Positions 35,100-35,370 of a DNA stretch of 35,370 bases are shown piece after piece; positions within the stretch are counted from its first letter, which is position 1; each line of letters starts with the position of its first letter. Source of the stretch: Cupriavidus lacunae (GTDB lineage Bacteria > Pseudomonadota > Gammaproteobacteria > Burkholderiales > Burkholderiaceae); assembly GCF_003353055.1 (NCBI RefSeq), contig NZ_QKWJ01000076.1, positions 439 through 35,808 of the forward strand. The letters are read 5' to 3'. The notes beneath the pieces are model-generated. The model had not been told where the DNA came from. It saw only the letters and a list, made by a program, of their open reading frames with translations, and made no database searches. The position numbers were made by a program, and so were the translations under genes.

Positions 35100-35115
35100 C
35101 CGCAGACGCCTGCGG
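35100..35115. repeat. Hairpin directly beside dif
   Basis: CCGCAG (35100-35105) and CTGCGG (35110-35115) make a perfect 6-bp stem with a 4-base loop, one base after the XerD arm. Its role is unknown; it may be a chance palindrome or a structural part of the dif region. Confidence 0.4.
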
Positions 35116-35370
35116 TTGTGGCTACAACAGGCGGTTCGTGGATTTTCATAGGATCAGCCGTCGCGCCTCCGCCATTCGAAGATGGCCTAGATAGCTTCAG
35201 CGAGACTGGCCGTACCGTCAGGTCCTGCACTAGCCGCCTCCCGGAATGAGACAAAATACCCGTAATCTTGTCGCCCCGTCCGCTTCGGAATGGCTCCACT
35301 CGATCCGCGGTATCTCGTCCCTTTCCCGCTCTTCTTTCAACCGCCTCACATGGCGCAGGCAAGGTTGACG
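35116..35370. other. Right-end intergenic sequence
   Basis: I see no convincing gene in these 255 bases. A leftward open frame of 89 codons crosses it, but it begins at TTG, ends inside the dif site and uses rare codons (AGA, GGA, CTA, AGG), unlike real genes here. The next gene lies beyond the window. Confidence 0.5.

Noticed and set aside
35093..35362. An 89-codon leftward open frame ending in dif
   Set aside because: It starts at TTG, uses rare codons and its stop lies in the XerD arm; more likely non-coding.

Overview
The window looks like a GC-rich betaproteobacterial chromosome or chromid of the family Burkholderiaceae, most likely Cupriavidus or a close relative. The reasons are the strong CTG/GCC codon bias, three orphan Bug/TctC-type periplasmic receptors, many small CoA-ester catabolic clusters, a fused MrpA-MrpB antiporter subunit, and a chromosome dimer resolution site (dif) whose last 24 bases equal those of the E. 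coli site as I recall it. The genus is inferred from style of content, not from a search. I see no rRNA, tRNA or CRISPR array.

Region 1 (1-5476) holds an MFS transporter and a leftward beta-oxidation operon: thiolase, then a 3-hydroxyacyl-CoA dehydrogenase-like SDR, then an enoyl-CoA hydratase. The operon is divergent from an IclR regulator. Region 2 (about 5477-7745) looks like an acquired block with Burkholderia-like codon use: a peroxiredoxin-like protein, a LysR regulator, the C-terminal stump of a beta-propeller gene, and a scar that resembles the end of an IS element. Region 3 (7746-20492) is host-like catabolism. It contains a PaaG-like crotonase divergent from a family III CoA-transferase across a striking nested palindrome, a Bug receptor, a PQQ-cytochrome c alcohol dehydrogenase, an amidase with its own Bug receptor, and a LysR regulator divergent from an acyl-CoA dehydrogenase / nitronate monooxygenase-like / Bug receptor operon. 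Region 4 (20889-26720) is a complete six-gene Mrp Na+(K+)/H+ antiporter operon. Region 5 (26824-29746) has a methyltransferase, a decayed membrane-protein gene and a diheme cytochrome c lipoprotein.

Region 6 (29753-34935) is the most unusual part. It is a tightly coupled leftward operon of five genes: GNAT-like, E1/ThiF-like, polytopic membrane protein, second GNAT-like, and Acg-like nitroreductase. It has its own sigma70-like promoter (34995-35023), and its first gene starts about 135 bp from dif (35071-35098). No ubiquitin-like protein, JAB peptidase, YcaO or precursor peptide is visible beside it, so it does not fit the standard ThiF pathways. It is my best candidate for an undescribed biochemical system. 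FtsK-orienting octamers (GGGNAGGG) found by eye point mostly rightward, towards dif, which agrees with the window being the end of one replichore at the replication terminus.
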